From assembly GCF_900454025.1 (NCBI RefSeq), contig NZ_UGQM01000001.1, positions 5,084,001 to 5,148,000 on the forward strand: DNA of 64,000 bases, read 5' to 3'. Below are positions 19,281 to 28,364 of this stretch, piece by piece; positions within the stretch are counted from its first letter, which is position 1; every line of letters starts with the position of its first letter. The notes beneath the pieces were generated by a model. That model searched no databases. It was given only the letters and a program-made list of their open reading frames with translations, and was not told where the DNA came from. The translations under genes and the position numbers were made by a program. The DNA comes from Mycolicibacterium gilvum (lineage in GTDB: Bacteria > Actinomycetota > Actinomycetes > Mycobacteriales > Mycobacteriaceae).

Positions 19281-19345
19281 GCGAGAGCGCGTGTCTGCAC
19301 GCCGACACTCCGTGTCGGGGCGTGCAGGACCGCGCGCTCACCGCG
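19281..19345. terminator. long hairpin between convergent encapsulin and purQ
   Basis: Nested inverted repeats GAGCGCG / CGCGCTC (7 bp), CTGCACGCC / GGCGTGCAG (9 bp) and GACAC / GTGTC (5 bp, 3-nt loop) fold the whole intergenic space into one stem. There is no T run, so it is either a T-less bidirectional terminator or a dispersed palindromic repeat serving as one. Confidence 0.6.
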
Positions 19346-19347
19346 GG

Positions 19348-20022
19348 TCAGGCGACCAGAACTGCGTCCAGCGCCGAGTAGAAGATGCCCAGCCCGTCGT
19401 CGGACGGACCGGTCAGCGCCTCGGTGGCGTGCTCGGGGTGCGGCATCAGACCGACCACGCGCCCGTTCGCGGAACTGATGCCCGCGATAGCGCGCATCGA
19501 GCCGTTGAGGTTCTCGCGGTAGCGGAACACCACACGGCCCTCCCCTTCGAGCTCGTCGAGCACCTCCGTGCTCGCGACATAGCGGCCCTCGCCGGACTTC
19601 AACGGCACCAGCAGATCGGCGCCCTGCTCGTAGCGCGACGTCCACGCCGACGAGTTCGACGCGACCTCAAGCCAGGTGTCGCGGCAGATGAAGTGCAGGT
19701 TCTCGTTGCGCGTCAGTGCCCCGGGCAGCAGCCCGGCCTCGCACAGCACCTGAAAGCCGTTGCAGATGCCCAGCACGGGCATGCCCCTGCCCGCGGCGGC
19801 GACGACCTCGCCCATCACGGGTGCGAACCGGGCGATGGCGCCGGCGCGCAGGTAGTCGCCGTAGGAGAAGCCGCCCGGCACGATCACCGCGTCGACACCC
19901 TTGAGGTCGGCATCGGCGTGCCACAGGTTCACCGCTTCGCCGCCGGCCAGACGCACCGCGCGCGCCGCATCGATGTCGTCGAGCGTGCCGGGGAATGTGA
20001 TGACGCCCACGCGGGCGGTCAT
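19348..20022 (-). CDS. purQ: phosphoribosylformylglycinamidine synthase I (glutaminase subunit)
   Basis: A 224-residue class I glutamine amidotransferase that supplies ammonia to PurL. The nucleophile Cys is in [19 protein letters not shown] and the His-Glu pair is in [10 protein letters not shown]; the oxyanion strand is [11 protein letters not shown]. It overlaps purS by 4 bp (ATGA), so translation is coupled and the subunits are made together, while purL lies about 4 kb away. Confidence 0.96.
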   Translation of the reverse strand: MTARVGVITFPGTLDDIDAARAVRLAGGEAVNLWHADADLKGVDAVIVPGGFSYGDYLRAGAIARFAPVMGEVVAAAGRGMPVLGICNGFQVLCEAGLLPGALTRNENLHFICRDTWLEVASNSSAWTSRYEQGADLLVPLKSGEGRYVASTEVLDELEGEGRVVFRYRENLNGSMRAIAGISSANGRVVGLMPHPEHATEALTGPSDDGLGIFYSALDAVLVA

Positions 20023-20261
20023 TCGCCGTCCTCCCGCGTCACGGTCCAGTCCTCGATCACGGTGTTCGCGAGCAGACCCTCGGCGATCTCGGCGAGCTTC
20101 GCGTCGTCGATGTCGCCGTCGATGTCCAGTTCGAATCGCTTGCCCTGCCGGACATCTGAGATTCCCTCGAACCCGAGCCGGCCCAGCGCGCCGACGATCG
20201 CCTGCCCCTGCGGATCCAGGATCTCGGTCTTCGGCATCACGTTCACCACCACTTTTGCCAC
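20019..20261 (-). CDS. purS: phosphoribosylformylglycinamidine synthase subunit PurS
   Basis: An 80-residue small subunit that bridges PurQ and PurL in the three-part FGAM synthase of Gram-positive-type bacteria. Sequence [21 protein letters not shown] and the [16 protein letters not shown] segment are characteristic. GTG start, decided by TAGAGT six bases upstream on the minus strand. It begins the purS-purQ transcription unit. Confidence 0.95.
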   Translation of the reverse strand: MAKVVVNVMPKTEILDPQGQAIVGALGRLGFEGISDVRQGKRFELDIDGDIDDAKLAEIAEGLLANTVIEDWTVTREDGE

Positions 20262-20273
20262 GCGGTCACTCTA
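20262..20273 (-). promoter_or_regulatory. candidate leaderless purSQ promoter
   Basis: Minus-strand TAGAGT (20268-20273), six bases, GTG. It lies in the 35-nt gap after the secreted-protein gene, so purSQ need not depend on upstream transcription. Confidence 0.55.
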
Positions 20274-20296
20274 CCTGCGGTGACCGGGCCGTCGCG

Positions 20297-20965
20297 TCAT
20301 CGGCATGAGCCCAGATAGGCGGTGCACAGCGGCACCGCCATCGAGTCGAAGACCTCCGCGTCGGCCGGCACGCCGCGCCACGGCACCGCGGGCGGCGTCG
20401 CCGACCACAGCGTCATCTCCACGAGTGTGCTGCTGGCCGGGTCGACGACCAGGTAGGTGCGCATGACACGGCCGGCACCGCTGACCACCGCCGCGAACTG
20501 CATCGCCTCGCTGGTCGTCAGCGACGGGGACACCGTGGGTGCGGTCAGCTGGCAGGCCGACAGCGCCATCCGGGCCCATTCGAGGGTCTCCAGCGCGTCG
20601 CGGCCGCCGGTGACGGTGTCGCCCCGCCAGTGCACGACCTGCACCTGAAGGCTCCACTGACCTGGGCTGTTGACGATCTCGGCGCGGGCTGCGACGGCGT
20701 AGTCGCGTGGGTCGCCGTCGCGGGGCGGGCTGGCGCACCACGACTCGAACGCGAACCGCGGGGCCGTCGTGGCGATGGCGATACCGGCGAGGTCCGGCCA
20801 GCGATAGACCGGGGCCAGCGGGATCGCGCCCGGGTAGATCCAGGCCGACCCCGGGATGCCGTCGCAGGCGGGCGGGCAGATTTCCGGGGCGGCATCAGAG
20901 ACCCCCGGCGACGCCATCAGTCCCCACATCGCGACAGCCAGCGCGAACAACGATCGCACGTACAC
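20297..20965 (-). CDS. secreted conserved hypothetical protein
   Basis: A 222-residue protein with a signal peptide (hydrophobic LFALAVAMWGLMASPG and a cleavage-like SDA-AP at about residues 24-27). The mature part starts PEICPPACDGIPGSAWIYP and contains six cysteines, consistent with disulfides outside the cytoplasm. No membrane anchor or catalytic motif is visible. Start could be GTG 20965 or GTG 20959. It lies directly upstream of purS on the same strand and may share a transcript, but there is no functional link evident. I do not recognise a family beyond mycobacterial conservation. Confidence 0.65.
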   Translation of the reverse strand: MYVRSLFALAVAMWGLMASPGVSDAAPEICPPACDGIPGSAWIYPGAIPLAPVYRWPDLAGIAIATTAPRFAFESWCASPPRDGDPRDYAVAARAEIVNSPGQWSLQVQVVHWRGDTVTGGRDALETLEWARMALSACQLTAPTVSPSLTTSEAMQFAAVVSGAGRVMRTYLVVDPASSTLVEMTLWSATPPAVPWRGVPADAEVFDSMAVPLCTAYLGSCR

Positions 20966-20991
20966 CCCACCCCCACACGCCCGGTGCGCGT

Positions 20992-21003
20992 CACAATATA
21001 GGG
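20992..21003 (+). promoter_or_regulatory. candidate leaderless promoter of the MBL-fold gene
   Basis: CACAAT at 20992-20997 (one change from TANNNT), six bases, ATG 21004; the only AT-rich patch in the region. Confidence 0.4.
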
Positions 21004-21657
21004 ATGCAGCTCACACATTTCGGCCATTCATGCCTTCTCGCGAGCTTCAGCGGGCCGCAGGACGCCCAGACGTCGGTACTGTTCGATCCGGGCGCCTTCT
21101 CGCACGGGTTCGAGGGGATCACGGGTCTGGCGGCGATCCTGATCACCCATCAGCACCCCGATCATGTCGACGTCGAGCGGCTGCCCGCCCTCATCGAGGC
21201 CAATCCACAGGCTGCGCTGTACGCCGACCCACAGACCGCGGCCCAACTCGGCGGCCCGTGGCAGGCCGTCAACGTCGGCGACGAGCTGAGCATCGGGCAC
21301 CTCACGGTGCGCGGTGCGGGCGGCACCCACGCGGTCATCCATCCGGAAATCCCTGTGATCGACAACATTTCGTATCTGGTCGGCGACGGTGAGCACCCGG
21401 CGCGCCTGATGCATCCCGGCGATGCGCTGTTCGTTCCCGACGAGCCGGTCGACGTGCTCGCCACCCCGGCCGCCGCGCCGTGGTTGAGGATCTCCGAGGC
21501 CGTCGACTATCTGCGCGCGGTGGCGCCCACCCATGCCGTGCCCATCCACCAGGCGATCATCGACCCGATCGGGCGGCCCATCTTCTACGGCCGCCTGACC
21601 GAGATGACCGACACCGACTTCCAGGTCCTCGAGCAGGAGAACGCGGTCACCTTCTGA
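21004..21657 (+). CDS. MBL-fold metallo-hydrolase (Rv0786c-type)
   Basis: A 217-residue metallo-beta-lactamase-fold protein of the UlaG-like group. The metal motif THQHPDHVD is at about residues 46-54, preceded by the characteristic N-terminal MQLTHFGHSCLL; later ligands are the His of GGTHAVIH and the Asp in LMHPGDALFVP, and a C-terminal VPIHQAIID completes the site. Relatives hydrolyse lactones or phosphodiesters, but the substrate here is unknown. Upstream ATG options exist in the frame, but ATG 21004 gives the family start. It converges on the flavoprotein gene across a palindromic repeat. Confidence 0.88.
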   Translation: MQLTHFGHSCLLASFSGPQDAQTSVLFDPGAFSHGFEGITGLAAILITHQHPDHVDVERLPALIEANPQAALYADPQTAAQLGGPWQAVNVGDELSIGHLTVRGAGGTHAVIHPEIPVIDNISYLVGDGEHPARLMHPGDALFVPDEPVDVLATPAAAPWLRISEAVDYLRAVAPTHAVPIHQAIIDPIGRPIFYGRLTEMTDTDFQVLEQENAVTF

Positions 21658-21658
21658 C

Positions 21659-21730
21659 CGCGAGCACTCACAAACTCGCGCGTGTCGTCGGCGTGTCGTG
21701 CGAGTTCGCGTCTGCTCGCGAGTGCTCGCG
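21659..21730. repeat. palindromic element between convergent genes
   Basis: CGCGAGCACTC (21659-21669) pairs with GAGTGCTCGCG (21720-21730), and inside it AACTCGC (21673-21679) pairs with GCGAGTT (21700-21706). It fills the gap between two convergent stops and may act as a bidirectional terminator or be a member of a dispersed repeat family. Confidence 0.55.
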
Positions 21731-21745
21731 AGTGCCTGCCCGGCC

Positions 21746-23383
21746 TTAGCCCACCGCGACCGCCGCGTGGCGCCCCGCCGCACGACCCGAGAACACGCAC
21801 CCGCCCAGGAACGTCCCCTCCAGCGACCGGTAGCCGTGGACGCCGCCGCCGCCGAACCCGGCAGCCTCACCGACGGCGTACAACCCCGGCAGCACCGTGC
21901 CGTCGGCCCGCAACACCCGGGAGTCGAGGTCGGTCTGCAAGCCGCCCAACGACTTTCGCGTCAGGATGTGCAGCTTGACCGCGATCAGCGGACCGGCCTT
22001 GGGGTCGGTCAACCGATGCGGCGCCACCACGCGGCTGATCCGGTCGGGCAGGTAGGCACGCGCGGCGCGAATCGCGGTGACCTGGCCGTCCTTGGTGAAC
22101 CGGTTGGTCACCTCGCGGTCGCGGGCGGTGACCTCGGCCTCCACGACACCGAACTCCAGCGGCACGACACCGGGGATCGCGTTCATCCTGGTGACCAGCT
22201 CGCGCAACGACGTGGCGGTGACGAAGTCGACGCCCTTGTCGACGAACGCGTGCACCGGCGCGGGGCCCTTGCGGCTGCGTTCCAGGACGGCGCGGATGCT
22301 GCGCCCCGTGAGGTCGGGATTCTGCTCCTGCCCGGACAGGCCGAACTCCTTGTCGATGATGCGCGAATTCAGCACGAACCAGGTGTAGTCCTGGCCGGTC
22401 TGCGCGATGTGCTCCAGCGTGCCGAGCGTGTCGAACCCGGGGTACAGCGGCACCGGAAGCCGTTTACCGGTGGCGTCCAGCCACAGCGACGACGGTCCGG
22501 GTAGGATCCGGATCCCGTGGCGCGGCCAGATCGGGTCGTAGTTGGTGATTCCTTCGGTGTAATGCCACATCCGGTCGCTGTTGATGACGCTCGCGCCCGC
22601 AGTCGCCGAGATCTCCAGCATGCGGCCGTCCACGTGGGCGGGCACCCCGCTGAGCAACTGTTCGGGCACCCGGCCCATGCGCTCGGGCCAGTACTTGCGG
22701 ACCAGTTCGTGGTTGCCGCCGATTCCGCCGCTGGCGACGATCACCGCTTGCGCACGGAATTCGAAGTCGCCGAACACATTTCGTGACGACGGCGCGCCAC
22801 GCACAGCATCCGAGGGCTCCAGTACCGCACCGCGGACCCCGACGACGGCGCCGTCGTCGACGATCAGCTCGTCGACGCGGTGGCGGTGGACGAACCGCAC
22901 CCGAGGGTTGCCGATCAGCCGACGGGCGAAGATGTCGACGAGCGCAGGACCGGTGCCCCAGGTGATGTGGAACCGCGGCACCGAGTTGCCGTGGCCGTTG
23001 GCGTCGTAGCCTCCGCGTTCGGCCCATCCGACCAGGGGGAAGATCTGCAGCCCGCGGTCGCGCAGCCAGCTGCGTTTCTCACCGGCCGCGAAATCGACGT
23101 ACGCGTGCGCCCACTGACGGGGCCAGTGGTCTTCGGCGCGGTCGAAACCGGCGGTGCCCAGCCAGTCCTGCAGCGCGAGTTCGTGGCTGTCCCGGATGCC
23201 CAGTCGCCGTTGCTCGGGGCTGTCGACGAAGAACAGTCCGCCGAACGACCAGTACGCCTGGCCACCGACGTTGGCCGAGTTCTCCTGGTCGACGATCAGC
23301 ACGGACCGGCCCCGTTCGGCGAGCTCACACGCCGCCACCAACCCGGCCAGCCCGGCGCCCACCACGATGACATCAGCAGTCAT
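21746..23383 (-). CDS. FAD-binding dehydrogenase, 3-ketosteroid dehydrogenase-like (Rv0785-type)
   Basis: A 545-residue flavoprotein with the FAD motif VIVVGAGLAGLVAACELAERG at residues 5-25 and the fumarate reductase/KstD-type features AVIVASGGIGGNHELV and the C-terminal GLYAVGEAAGFGGGGVHGYRSLEG. The catalytic Tyr/Arg pairing of true steroid dehydrogenases cannot be confirmed by eye. The substrate is likely a hydrophobic ring ketone, by analogy only. ATG 23383 is preceded at six bases by TAGATT, a leaderless promoter. The next gene downstream is on the opposite strand. Confidence 0.87.
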   Translation of the reverse strand: MTADVIVVGAGLAGLVAACELAERGRSVLIVDQENSANVGGQAYWSFGGLFFVDSPEQRRLGIRDSHELALQDWLGTAGFDRAEDHWPRQWAHAYVDFAAGEKRSWLRDRGLQIFPLVGWAERGGYDANGHGNSVPRFHITWGTGPALVDIFARRLIGNPRVRFVHRHRVDELIVDDGAVVGVRGAVLEPSDAVRGAPSSRNVFGDFEFRAQAVIVASGGIGGNHELVRKYWPERMGRVPEQLLSGVPAHVDGRMLEISATAGASVINSDRMWHYTEGITNYDPIWPRHGIRILPGPSSLWLDATGKRLPVPLYPGFDTLGTLEHIAQTGQDYTWFVLNSRIIDKEFGLSGQEQNPDLTGRSIRAVLERSRKGPAPVHAFVDKGVDFVTATSLRELVTRMNAIPGVVPLEFGVVEAEVTARDREVTNRFTKDGQVTAIRAARAYLPDRISRVVAPHRLTDPKAGPLIAVKLHILTRKSLGGLQTDLDSRVLRADGTVLPGLYAVGEAAGFGGGGVHGYRSLEGTFLGGCVFSGRAAGRHAAVAVG

Positions 23384-23395
23384 TGGGCCAATCTA
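23384..23395 (-). promoter_or_regulatory. candidate leaderless promoter of the FAD dehydrogenase gene
   Basis: Minus-strand TAGATT (23390-23395), six bases, ATG 23383. Confidence 0.55.
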
Positions 23396-23409
23396 GCGAG
23401 CCGGACCCG

Positions 23410-24114
23410 TCATGCGGCGTCGGTCAGCGCAGGAAGAGGTGACCATTCGTAGACGGCCGGCGTGCACGCGTGCATCAGCGACAGGTCGACGGCGTCGAGC
23501 ATGGCCTGGCGCGGACCGGGTTTCCTCAGGTGCCGGGCCGCCACCGCGACACGTACGACACCGTGCCGACGCGCGGTGCGGGCCGCGGCGAGAACCAGAG
23601 TGCGACACCACCAGGGTTCGGTCAGGAAGCCTTCGCCGATACCCAGGACACGGGCGCGCACCATGTCCCGCCGGACCAGATCGGTGATGCCCGCCAGCCC
23701 GGCGACCAATCGGAACCCGTTGCGGGGCAGAGCGATCAGAGTCCCCTGTGACACGTTCCAGCCCGGCGCGGCGAACAGCCGGGTACGCAGGCCGAGGTGT
23801 TCGAGCACGCGGTCGGCGCCCATCAGGCGCAGGTTCGCCTCGTGGGCCTGCAGCGTCGCGAACTCGTCACGGCGCGCTCTGGTGGCGGCCTCGTCGTATC
23901 CGTGCAACACGATGGCATCTCCGTCGGCGCGGCGGGCGGTCAGCCAGTCGACGGTGGGCGCGTCGTGGTCGAGCCGATAGCCGCCCTTGAGTCGTGGGGC
24001 GACCAGGAACGACGCGGGCACCCCCCGCTCGCGGAGCTGGGCCCGGAAGTCTGCGACATCGTCGAGGGTGCGGTCTCTGACACCGGAGATCGAGACGATC
24101 AGTTGTCCTGCCAC
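23410..24114 (-). CDS. DUF2334 polysaccharide-deacetylase-like protein (Rv0784-type)
   Basis: A 234-residue protein of the NodB-like deacetylase fold. Supporting features are the N-terminal LIVSISGVRDRTLDDVADF, the IVLHGYDE segment (His of the metal site) and FAAPGWNVSQGTLIALPRNGF, which is the DUF2334 landmark. Whether it deacetylates a cell-wall glycan or another amide is unknown, and no signal peptide is seen, so it would act in the cytoplasm. GTG start at 24114. It follows the glutathione-peroxidase-type gene by 67 nt on the same strand. Confidence 0.8.
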   Translation of the reverse strand: MAGQLIVSISGVRDRTLDDVADFRAQLRERGVPASFLVAPRLKGGYRLDHDAPTVDWLTARRADGDAIVLHGYDEAATRARRDEFATLQAHEANLRLMGADRVLEHLGLRTRLFAAPGWNVSQGTLIALPRNGFRLVAGLAGITDLVRRDMVRARVLGIGEGFLTEPWWCRTLVLAAARTARRHGVVRVAVAARHLRKPGPRQAMLDAVDLSLMHACTPAVYEWSPLPALTDAA

Positions 24115-24181
24115 ACCCGCAGTGTCGCAACGTCAGGTGTCCTGACGGTGGCCGACACCCCGCCGCCAGATGAGCGTCCGG

Positions 24182-24676
24182 CTACGTTCCCAGCACGTCG
24201 TCGATCGCCGCGATCACGGCGGGATCGTCGGGGGTGGTGCGGGGTCGGAACCGCTTGACGACCTCGCCGCCGGGGGCGAGCAGGAACTTTTCGAAGTTCC
24301 ACTGCACGTCGCCGGCCTCTCCGGCGTCGTCGGCGGTCTTGGTGAGCTCGGCGTACAGCGGATGGCGGTCGGCGCCGTTGACGTCGGTTTTCGCCAGCAG
24401 GGGGAACGTCACGCCGTAGGTGGTGGAGCAGAACTCCTGGATCTCCTCGGCGCTGCCCGGCTCCTGCCCCATGAACTGGTTGCACGGCACCCCGATCACC
24501 GTCAGCCCGCGCGGGCCGTAGTCCTTGGCGAGCTGTTCGAGTGCGGTGTACTGCGGTGTCAGACCGCACTTGGAGGCGACGTTGACGACGAGCGCGGCGC
24601 CGTCGGCCAACTCGGCCAACGTGGTCGACCGGCCGTCGAGCGTCGTGAGCGGGATTGCCGTGAGCGCAGAAGTCAT
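24182..24676 (-). CDS. glutathione-peroxidase-family thiol peroxidase
   Basis: A 164-residue thioredoxin-fold peroxidase. The peroxidatic Cys is in VNVASKCGLTPQY (about residue 37), with the Gln of VIGVPCNQFMGQEPG and the Trp of DVQWNFEKFLL completing the catalytic set. A second Cys in VPCNQF and one in QEFCSTTYG could be the resolving residue; bacterial members use thioredoxin or mycothiol-linked thiols rather than glutathione, which mycobacteria lack. TAGCGT lies six bases before the ATG, a leaderless promoter, although the TetR gene upstream is only 9 nt away. Confidence 0.92.
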   Translation of the reverse strand: MTSALTAIPLTTLDGRSTTLAELADGAALVVNVASKCGLTPQYTALEQLAKDYGPRGLTVIGVPCNQFMGQEPGSAEEIQEFCSTTYGVTFPLLAKTDVNGADRHPLYAELTKTADDAGEAGDVQWNFEKFLLAPGGEVVKRFRPRTTPDDPAVIAAIDDVLGT

Positions 24677-24688
24677 GGCACGACGCTA
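24677..24688 (-). promoter_or_regulatory. candidate leaderless promoter of the peroxidase gene
   Basis: Minus-strand TAGCGT (24683-24688), six bases, ATG 24676. It overlaps the 3' end of the TetR gene. Confidence 0.5.
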
Positions 24689-25267
24689 CCCGCGGTCGGC
24701 ATCGCCGACAGGTCCAGGGGTGAACAACATCCGGGCCACCCGGCGCGCGGTGTACACGGCGTCGGCATCGGTGTCGATCGCTTCGTTGAGCCACAGCATC
24801 GCAAAGCCGTGCACCAATGACCACGCGGCCAGGCCGGCCGCCTGCGGGTCCTCCCGGGCACGTGCGTCGTCGAGCGTCCCGACGCCGGCTGCGAGCTCGG
24901 CGCCGGCCTCGGTCTGGGCTGCGACCAGCTCCGGGTTGTCCGGATCGACCAGCGACCGGTCGAACATCACCTCGTAATGGCCGGGATGGTCGACGGCGAA
25001 CCGCACGTAGGCCAGTGCGGCGTCGAGGAATTCGGGCCTCGACTCCCCCAGCGCCGCGGCCAGCATCCGCCATCCCTGGGCCGCCAGCGCGGTGAACACG
25101 CCCCGCCGGTCGGTGAAGTGGTGTGCCGGGGCGGCGTGCGATACGCCTGCGGCGCGGGCCAATTCGCGCAACGAGACTCCGTCGGCCCCGCGTTCGGCGA
25201 CGAGTGTCGCCGCCTGCGCGAGGATCACGGCCTTGAGGTCGCCGTGGTGGTAGGAACCCCTGGTCAT
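24686..25267 (-). CDS. TetR family regulator
   Basis: A 193-residue TetR protein whose N-terminus GSYHHGDLKAVILAQAATLV and HTH segment VSLRELARAAGVSHAAPAHHF define the subgroup with a WHG-type C-terminal domain (AWSLVHGFAMLWLNEAI). ATG 25267 with GAAGGA six bases upstream. It follows the S9 peptidase stop by 15 nt, so it is probably made from the purC-ptrB transcript and may regulate that unit or the peroxidase after it. Ligand unknown. Confidence 0.9.
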   Translation of the reverse strand: MTRGSYHHGDLKAVILAQAATLVAERGADGVSLRELARAAGVSHAAPAHHFTDRRGVFTALAAQGWRMLAAALGESRPEFLDAALAYVRFAVDHPGHYEVMFDRSLVDPDNPELVAAQTEAGAELAAGVGTLDDARAREDPQAAGLAAWSLVHGFAMLWLNEAIDTDADAVYTARRVARMLFTPGPVGDADRG

Positions 25268-25282
25268 GCTGTGTCCTTCGAG

Positions 25283-27403
25283 TCAGCCGCCGGTTTCGGC
25301 CTTCGCGACGTCCAGCAGCCACGCGTACTGGAACGCGGTCTCCTTCCACCGCTCGTAGCGCCCGCTGATACCTCCGTGTCCGGCGTTCATCTCGGTCTTG
25401 AGCAGCACCCTGGCCGACTCGGCGGCCGGATCTTTCTGCGCATGACGCAGTGCGGCAACCCATTTTGCCGGTTCGACGTAGAACACCCTGGTGTCGTTGA
25501 GGGAGGTCATCGCCAGGATCGACGGGTAGTTCCCGGGCGAGACGTTCTCATACGGCGAATAGGACTTCATGTACCGGTAGACCTCGGGGTCGTCCAGCGG
25601 ATTTCCCCATTCGTCCCATTCGGTGACGGTGAGCGGAAGCGACGGGTCCAGGATCGTGGTCAGCGGATCGACGAACGGCACCGCGGCGAGGATCCCGGCG
25701 AACCGTTCGGGCGCCATGTTGGCCACGGCCCCCACCAGCAGACCGCCGGCGCTACCTCCGTAGGCCACCAGGTTCTCGGGACGGACGGTCCCGTTCTCGT
25801 CGAGGTGACGTGCCACCGCGATGAAATCGGTGAATGTGTTGCGCTTCTCCAGCATCTTGCCGTGTTCGTACCAGGGTCTGCCGAGCTCGCCACCCCCACG
25901 CACGTGCGCGACCGCGAACACCATTCCGCGGTCAAGCAGCGACAGACGCGCGATCGAGAAGCGGGGATCCTCGCAGGACTCGTATGCGCCGTATCCGTAC
26001 AGCATCGCCGGTGCCGGGAACTGCACACCGGCGCGGTGGACGATCGAGATCGGCACTCGGGCACCGTCTTCGGCGACAGCCCAGTCGCGCCGCTCGACAT
26101 AGTCCTCGGGCCGGTAGTCACCGAGTACGGGCTGCTCGCGCAGCAATGTCCGTTCTCCGGTCGCCAGATCGAGGTCGTAGATGCGCACGGGGGTGACGAA
26201 GGACGTCGCACCGATGCGCAGCTTCGGCGCGCTCCAGTTCGGGTTCGCCGACAGCCCCACCGACATCAGCTCCGAATCGAAGGTGATGTCCTGTGCTCGC
26301 CCGTATCCGGCGTCCGTGACCGGCCAGAGCTGGATGCGCGGCAACGCGTCCTCGCGGTAGCTGAGGACCAGGTGCCCGTCGAACGCGTCGACGGCGTCGA
26401 GGCGCACGTCCTCACGGTGCTCGATCAGGGTGGTGACGTCGGTCGGGTCGGCGACCGGTGCCTCGACGAGAGTGAAGTTCTCGGCACCGTCGTTGTGCAG
26501 GATCAGGAACCGGTCCTGCCCGCCGACGACAGCGTGCTCGATCGAGTACTCCACGCCGTCGCGTCGCGGCCAGACGACGGTGAAGTCGGTGTCCCCGTCC
26601 TCGGCATCGCCGTAGCGCAGTTCGGAGGTCACGGCACTGCCGGCGGCGATGATCACGTACTTGTTGCTCCGGGTCCGGCCGACGCCGATCCAGTAGCGCT
26701 CGTCAGGTTCGTGATACACGCGCTGCGCCGGCTGCCCGGAGCCGAGGCGGTGCCGCCACACGGTGTCCGGACGCCAGGCGTCGTCGACGGTGACGTAGTA
26801 GACGGTGGCGTTGTCGGCGGCCCAGGTCACGCCCGCACCGATGCCGGTGATCTCGTCGTCGTAGCGCTTCCCGGTGCGTAGATCCTTGAATCGCAGGGTG
26901 TACCGCTCGTCGCCCTTGACGTCGACCGAGTACGCCAGGATGTTACCGTCCACGCTGACGCTGGCGGCTCCGAGGGAGAAGAAGTCGTGGCCCTCGGCCT
27001 CGACGTTCTCGTCGAGAAGCACCTGCTCGCCGGGGATCTCGGTGTTCTCGTCGAGTTCGGGCGGCGTCCAGTCCTCGGGATCGTCGACGGGGCAACGGCA
27101 TTGAACGCCGTACTGCTTGCCCTGGAAGCTGCGTCCGTAGTACCACCAGTCGCCGCGGCGGGTGGGCACCGAGAGGTCGGTCTCCTTGGTGCGGGCTTTG
27201 ATCTCGTCGAAGATCTTCTGCCGCAGCGGCGCCAGCGATTCGGTGACGTGTTCGGTGAACGCGTTCTCCGCTTTCAGGTAGTCGACGACGTCGGAGTTCT
27301 CCTTGTCGCGCAGCCATTCGTACGGGTCGACGAAGACGTCCCCGTGATGGACGCGCTGGGAGTCGACTCGCTGCGCGATGGGCGCCCTGACGTCACCGCT
27401 CAC
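25283..27403 (-). CDS. ptrB: S9 family oligopeptidase B (protease II), intact
   Basis: A 706-residue prolyl-oligopeptidase-family serine peptidase. The seven-bladed propeller occupies roughly residues 75-420 and the alpha/beta-hydrolase domain the rest. The catalytic triad is visible: Ser in [12 protein letters not shown] (about residue 548), Asp in [16 protein letters not shown] and His in [10 protein letters not shown] (about residue 676). It cleaves short peptides after basic residues in the cytoplasm. I recall that M. tuberculosis carries this gene in two pieces (ptrBa/ptrBb); here it is a single uninterrupted frame. Its start overlaps the purC stop by 4 bp, so it is translated with purC. 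Confidence 0.93.
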   Translation of the reverse strand: MSGDVRAPIAQRVDSQRVHHGDVFVDPYEWLRDKENSDVVDYLKAENAFTEHVTESLAPLRQKIFDEIKARTKETDLSVPTRRGDWWYYGRSFQGKQYGVQCRCPVDDPEDWTPPELDENTEIPGEQVLLDENVEAEGHDFFSLGAASVSVDGNILAYSVDVKGDERYTLRFKDLRTGKRYDDEITGIGAGVTWAADNATVYYVTVDDAWRPDTVWRHRLGSGQPAQRVYHEPDERYWIGVGRTRSNKYVIIAAGSAVTSELRYGDAEDGDTDFTVVWPRRDGVEYSIEHAVVGGQDRFLILHNDGAENFTLVEAPVADPTDVTTLIEHREDVRLDAVDAFDGHLVLSYREDALPRIQLWPVTDAGYGRAQDITFDSELMSVGLSANPNWSAPKLRIGATSFVTPVRIYDLDLATGERTLLREQPVLGDYRPEDYVERRDWAVAEDGARVPISIVHRAGVQFPAPAMLYGYGAYESCEDPRFSIARLSLLDRGMVFAVAHVRGGGELGRPWYEHGKMLEKRNTFTDFIAVARHLDENGTVRPENLVAYGGSAGGLLVGAVANMAPERFAGILAAVPFVDPLTTILDPSLPLTVTEWDEWGNPLDDPEVYRYMKSYSPYENVSPGNYPSILAMTSLNDTRVFYVEPAKWVAALRHAQKDPAAESARVLLKTEMNAGHGGISGRYERWKETAFQYAWLLDVAKAETGG

Positions 27404-28293
27404 GCGGCTCCTCCAATCCAGTCGTCGAACCGCAGACCCGAGATACGTTCGTAGGCTTCGATATAGCGCGCCCGAGTAGCTGCGACGATGTCGGGCGGCA
27501 GCGGCGGCGGAGCCTGGTCGCCGTTGCGGTCCCAGCCGGAGTCGGTGCCGGTCAACCAGTTACGGACGAACTGCTTGTCGAAGCTGTTCTGCACCTGCCC
27601 CTCCGCGTAGTCGTCGGCGCGCCAGTAGCGCGAGGAGTCCGGAGTGAACACCTCGTCGGCCAGGGCGAGCTCCCCGTCGGCGCCGATGCCGAACTCGAAC
27701 TTGGTGTCGGCGACGATGATGCCGTTGCTCAACGCATGGTCGGCGCCCTGCTGGTAGACGGCGAGGGTGCGCTCGCGCAACTGCTCGGCACGCTCGGCCC
27801 CGATGAGCTCGACGACGTCGTCGTAGGTGATGTTGACGTCGTGCTCGCCGAGGTCGGCTTTGGTCGCCGGCGTGAACAGGGGCTCGTCGAACTTGCTGGC
27901 TTCGACGAGGCCGGACGGTAGCGGGATGCCGCACACCGAGCCGGTCTTCTGATAGTCGATCAGCCCGGAGCCGGTCAGATAGCCACGGGCGACGGCCTCG
28001 ACCGGCAGCATGTCGAGTTGGCGGACCACCAGCGCCCGGCCGAGCACCTCCTCGGGGATCCGCTCGTCATCGGGCGGACCCGCCAGGTGGTTCGGCGAGT
28101 CGAGGAGCCCGAAGAAGAACACGCTCATCGCGGTCAGCACCCGCCCCTTGTCGGGGATCTCGGAATCGAGGATGAAGTCGTAGGCCGAGATCCGGTCGGT
28201 CGCGACGAACAACAGATGCCGGTCATCGACACGGTAGAGCTCACGGACCTTTCCGCTGGCCAGATGCTGGTAGTCGGACAGAGCGGGACGCAT
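27400..28293 (-). CDS. purC: SAICAR synthetase
   Basis: A 297-residue phosphoribosylaminoimidazole-succinocarboxamide synthase. The N-terminal [28 protein letters not shown] and the [29 protein letters not shown] segment are diagnostic for PurC. It joins aspartate to CAIR in the eighth step of purine synthesis. ATG 28293 has TAGGCT six bases upstream on the minus strand (leaderless). The gene overlaps ptrB by 4 bp, an odd pairing of biosynthesis with a peptidase. Confidence 0.96.
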   Translation of the reverse strand: MRPALSDYQHLASGKVRELYRVDDRHLLFVATDRISAYDFILDSEIPDKGRVLTAMSVFFFGLLDSPNHLAGPPDDERIPEEVLGRALVVRQLDMLPVEAVARGYLTGSGLIDYQKTGSVCGIPLPSGLVEASKFDEPLFTPATKADLGEHDVNITYDDVVELIGAERAEQLRERTLAVYQQGADHALSNGIIVADTKFEFGIGADGELALADEVFTPDSSRYWRADDYAEGQVQNSFDKQFVRNWLTGTDSGWDRNGDQAPPPLPPDIVAATRARYIEAYERISGLRFDDWIGGAA

Positions 28294-28305
28294 CGGGCCA
28301 GCCTA
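28294..28305 (-). promoter_or_regulatory. candidate leaderless purC promoter
   Basis: Minus-strand TAGGCT (28300-28305), six bases, ATG 28293. Confidence 0.55.
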
Positions 28306-28364
28306 TCCGGCCGCAAAAAGGGGCCCGTGGGAAAGGGGCGAGCGAAGCGGCGGGGAAACGTGCT

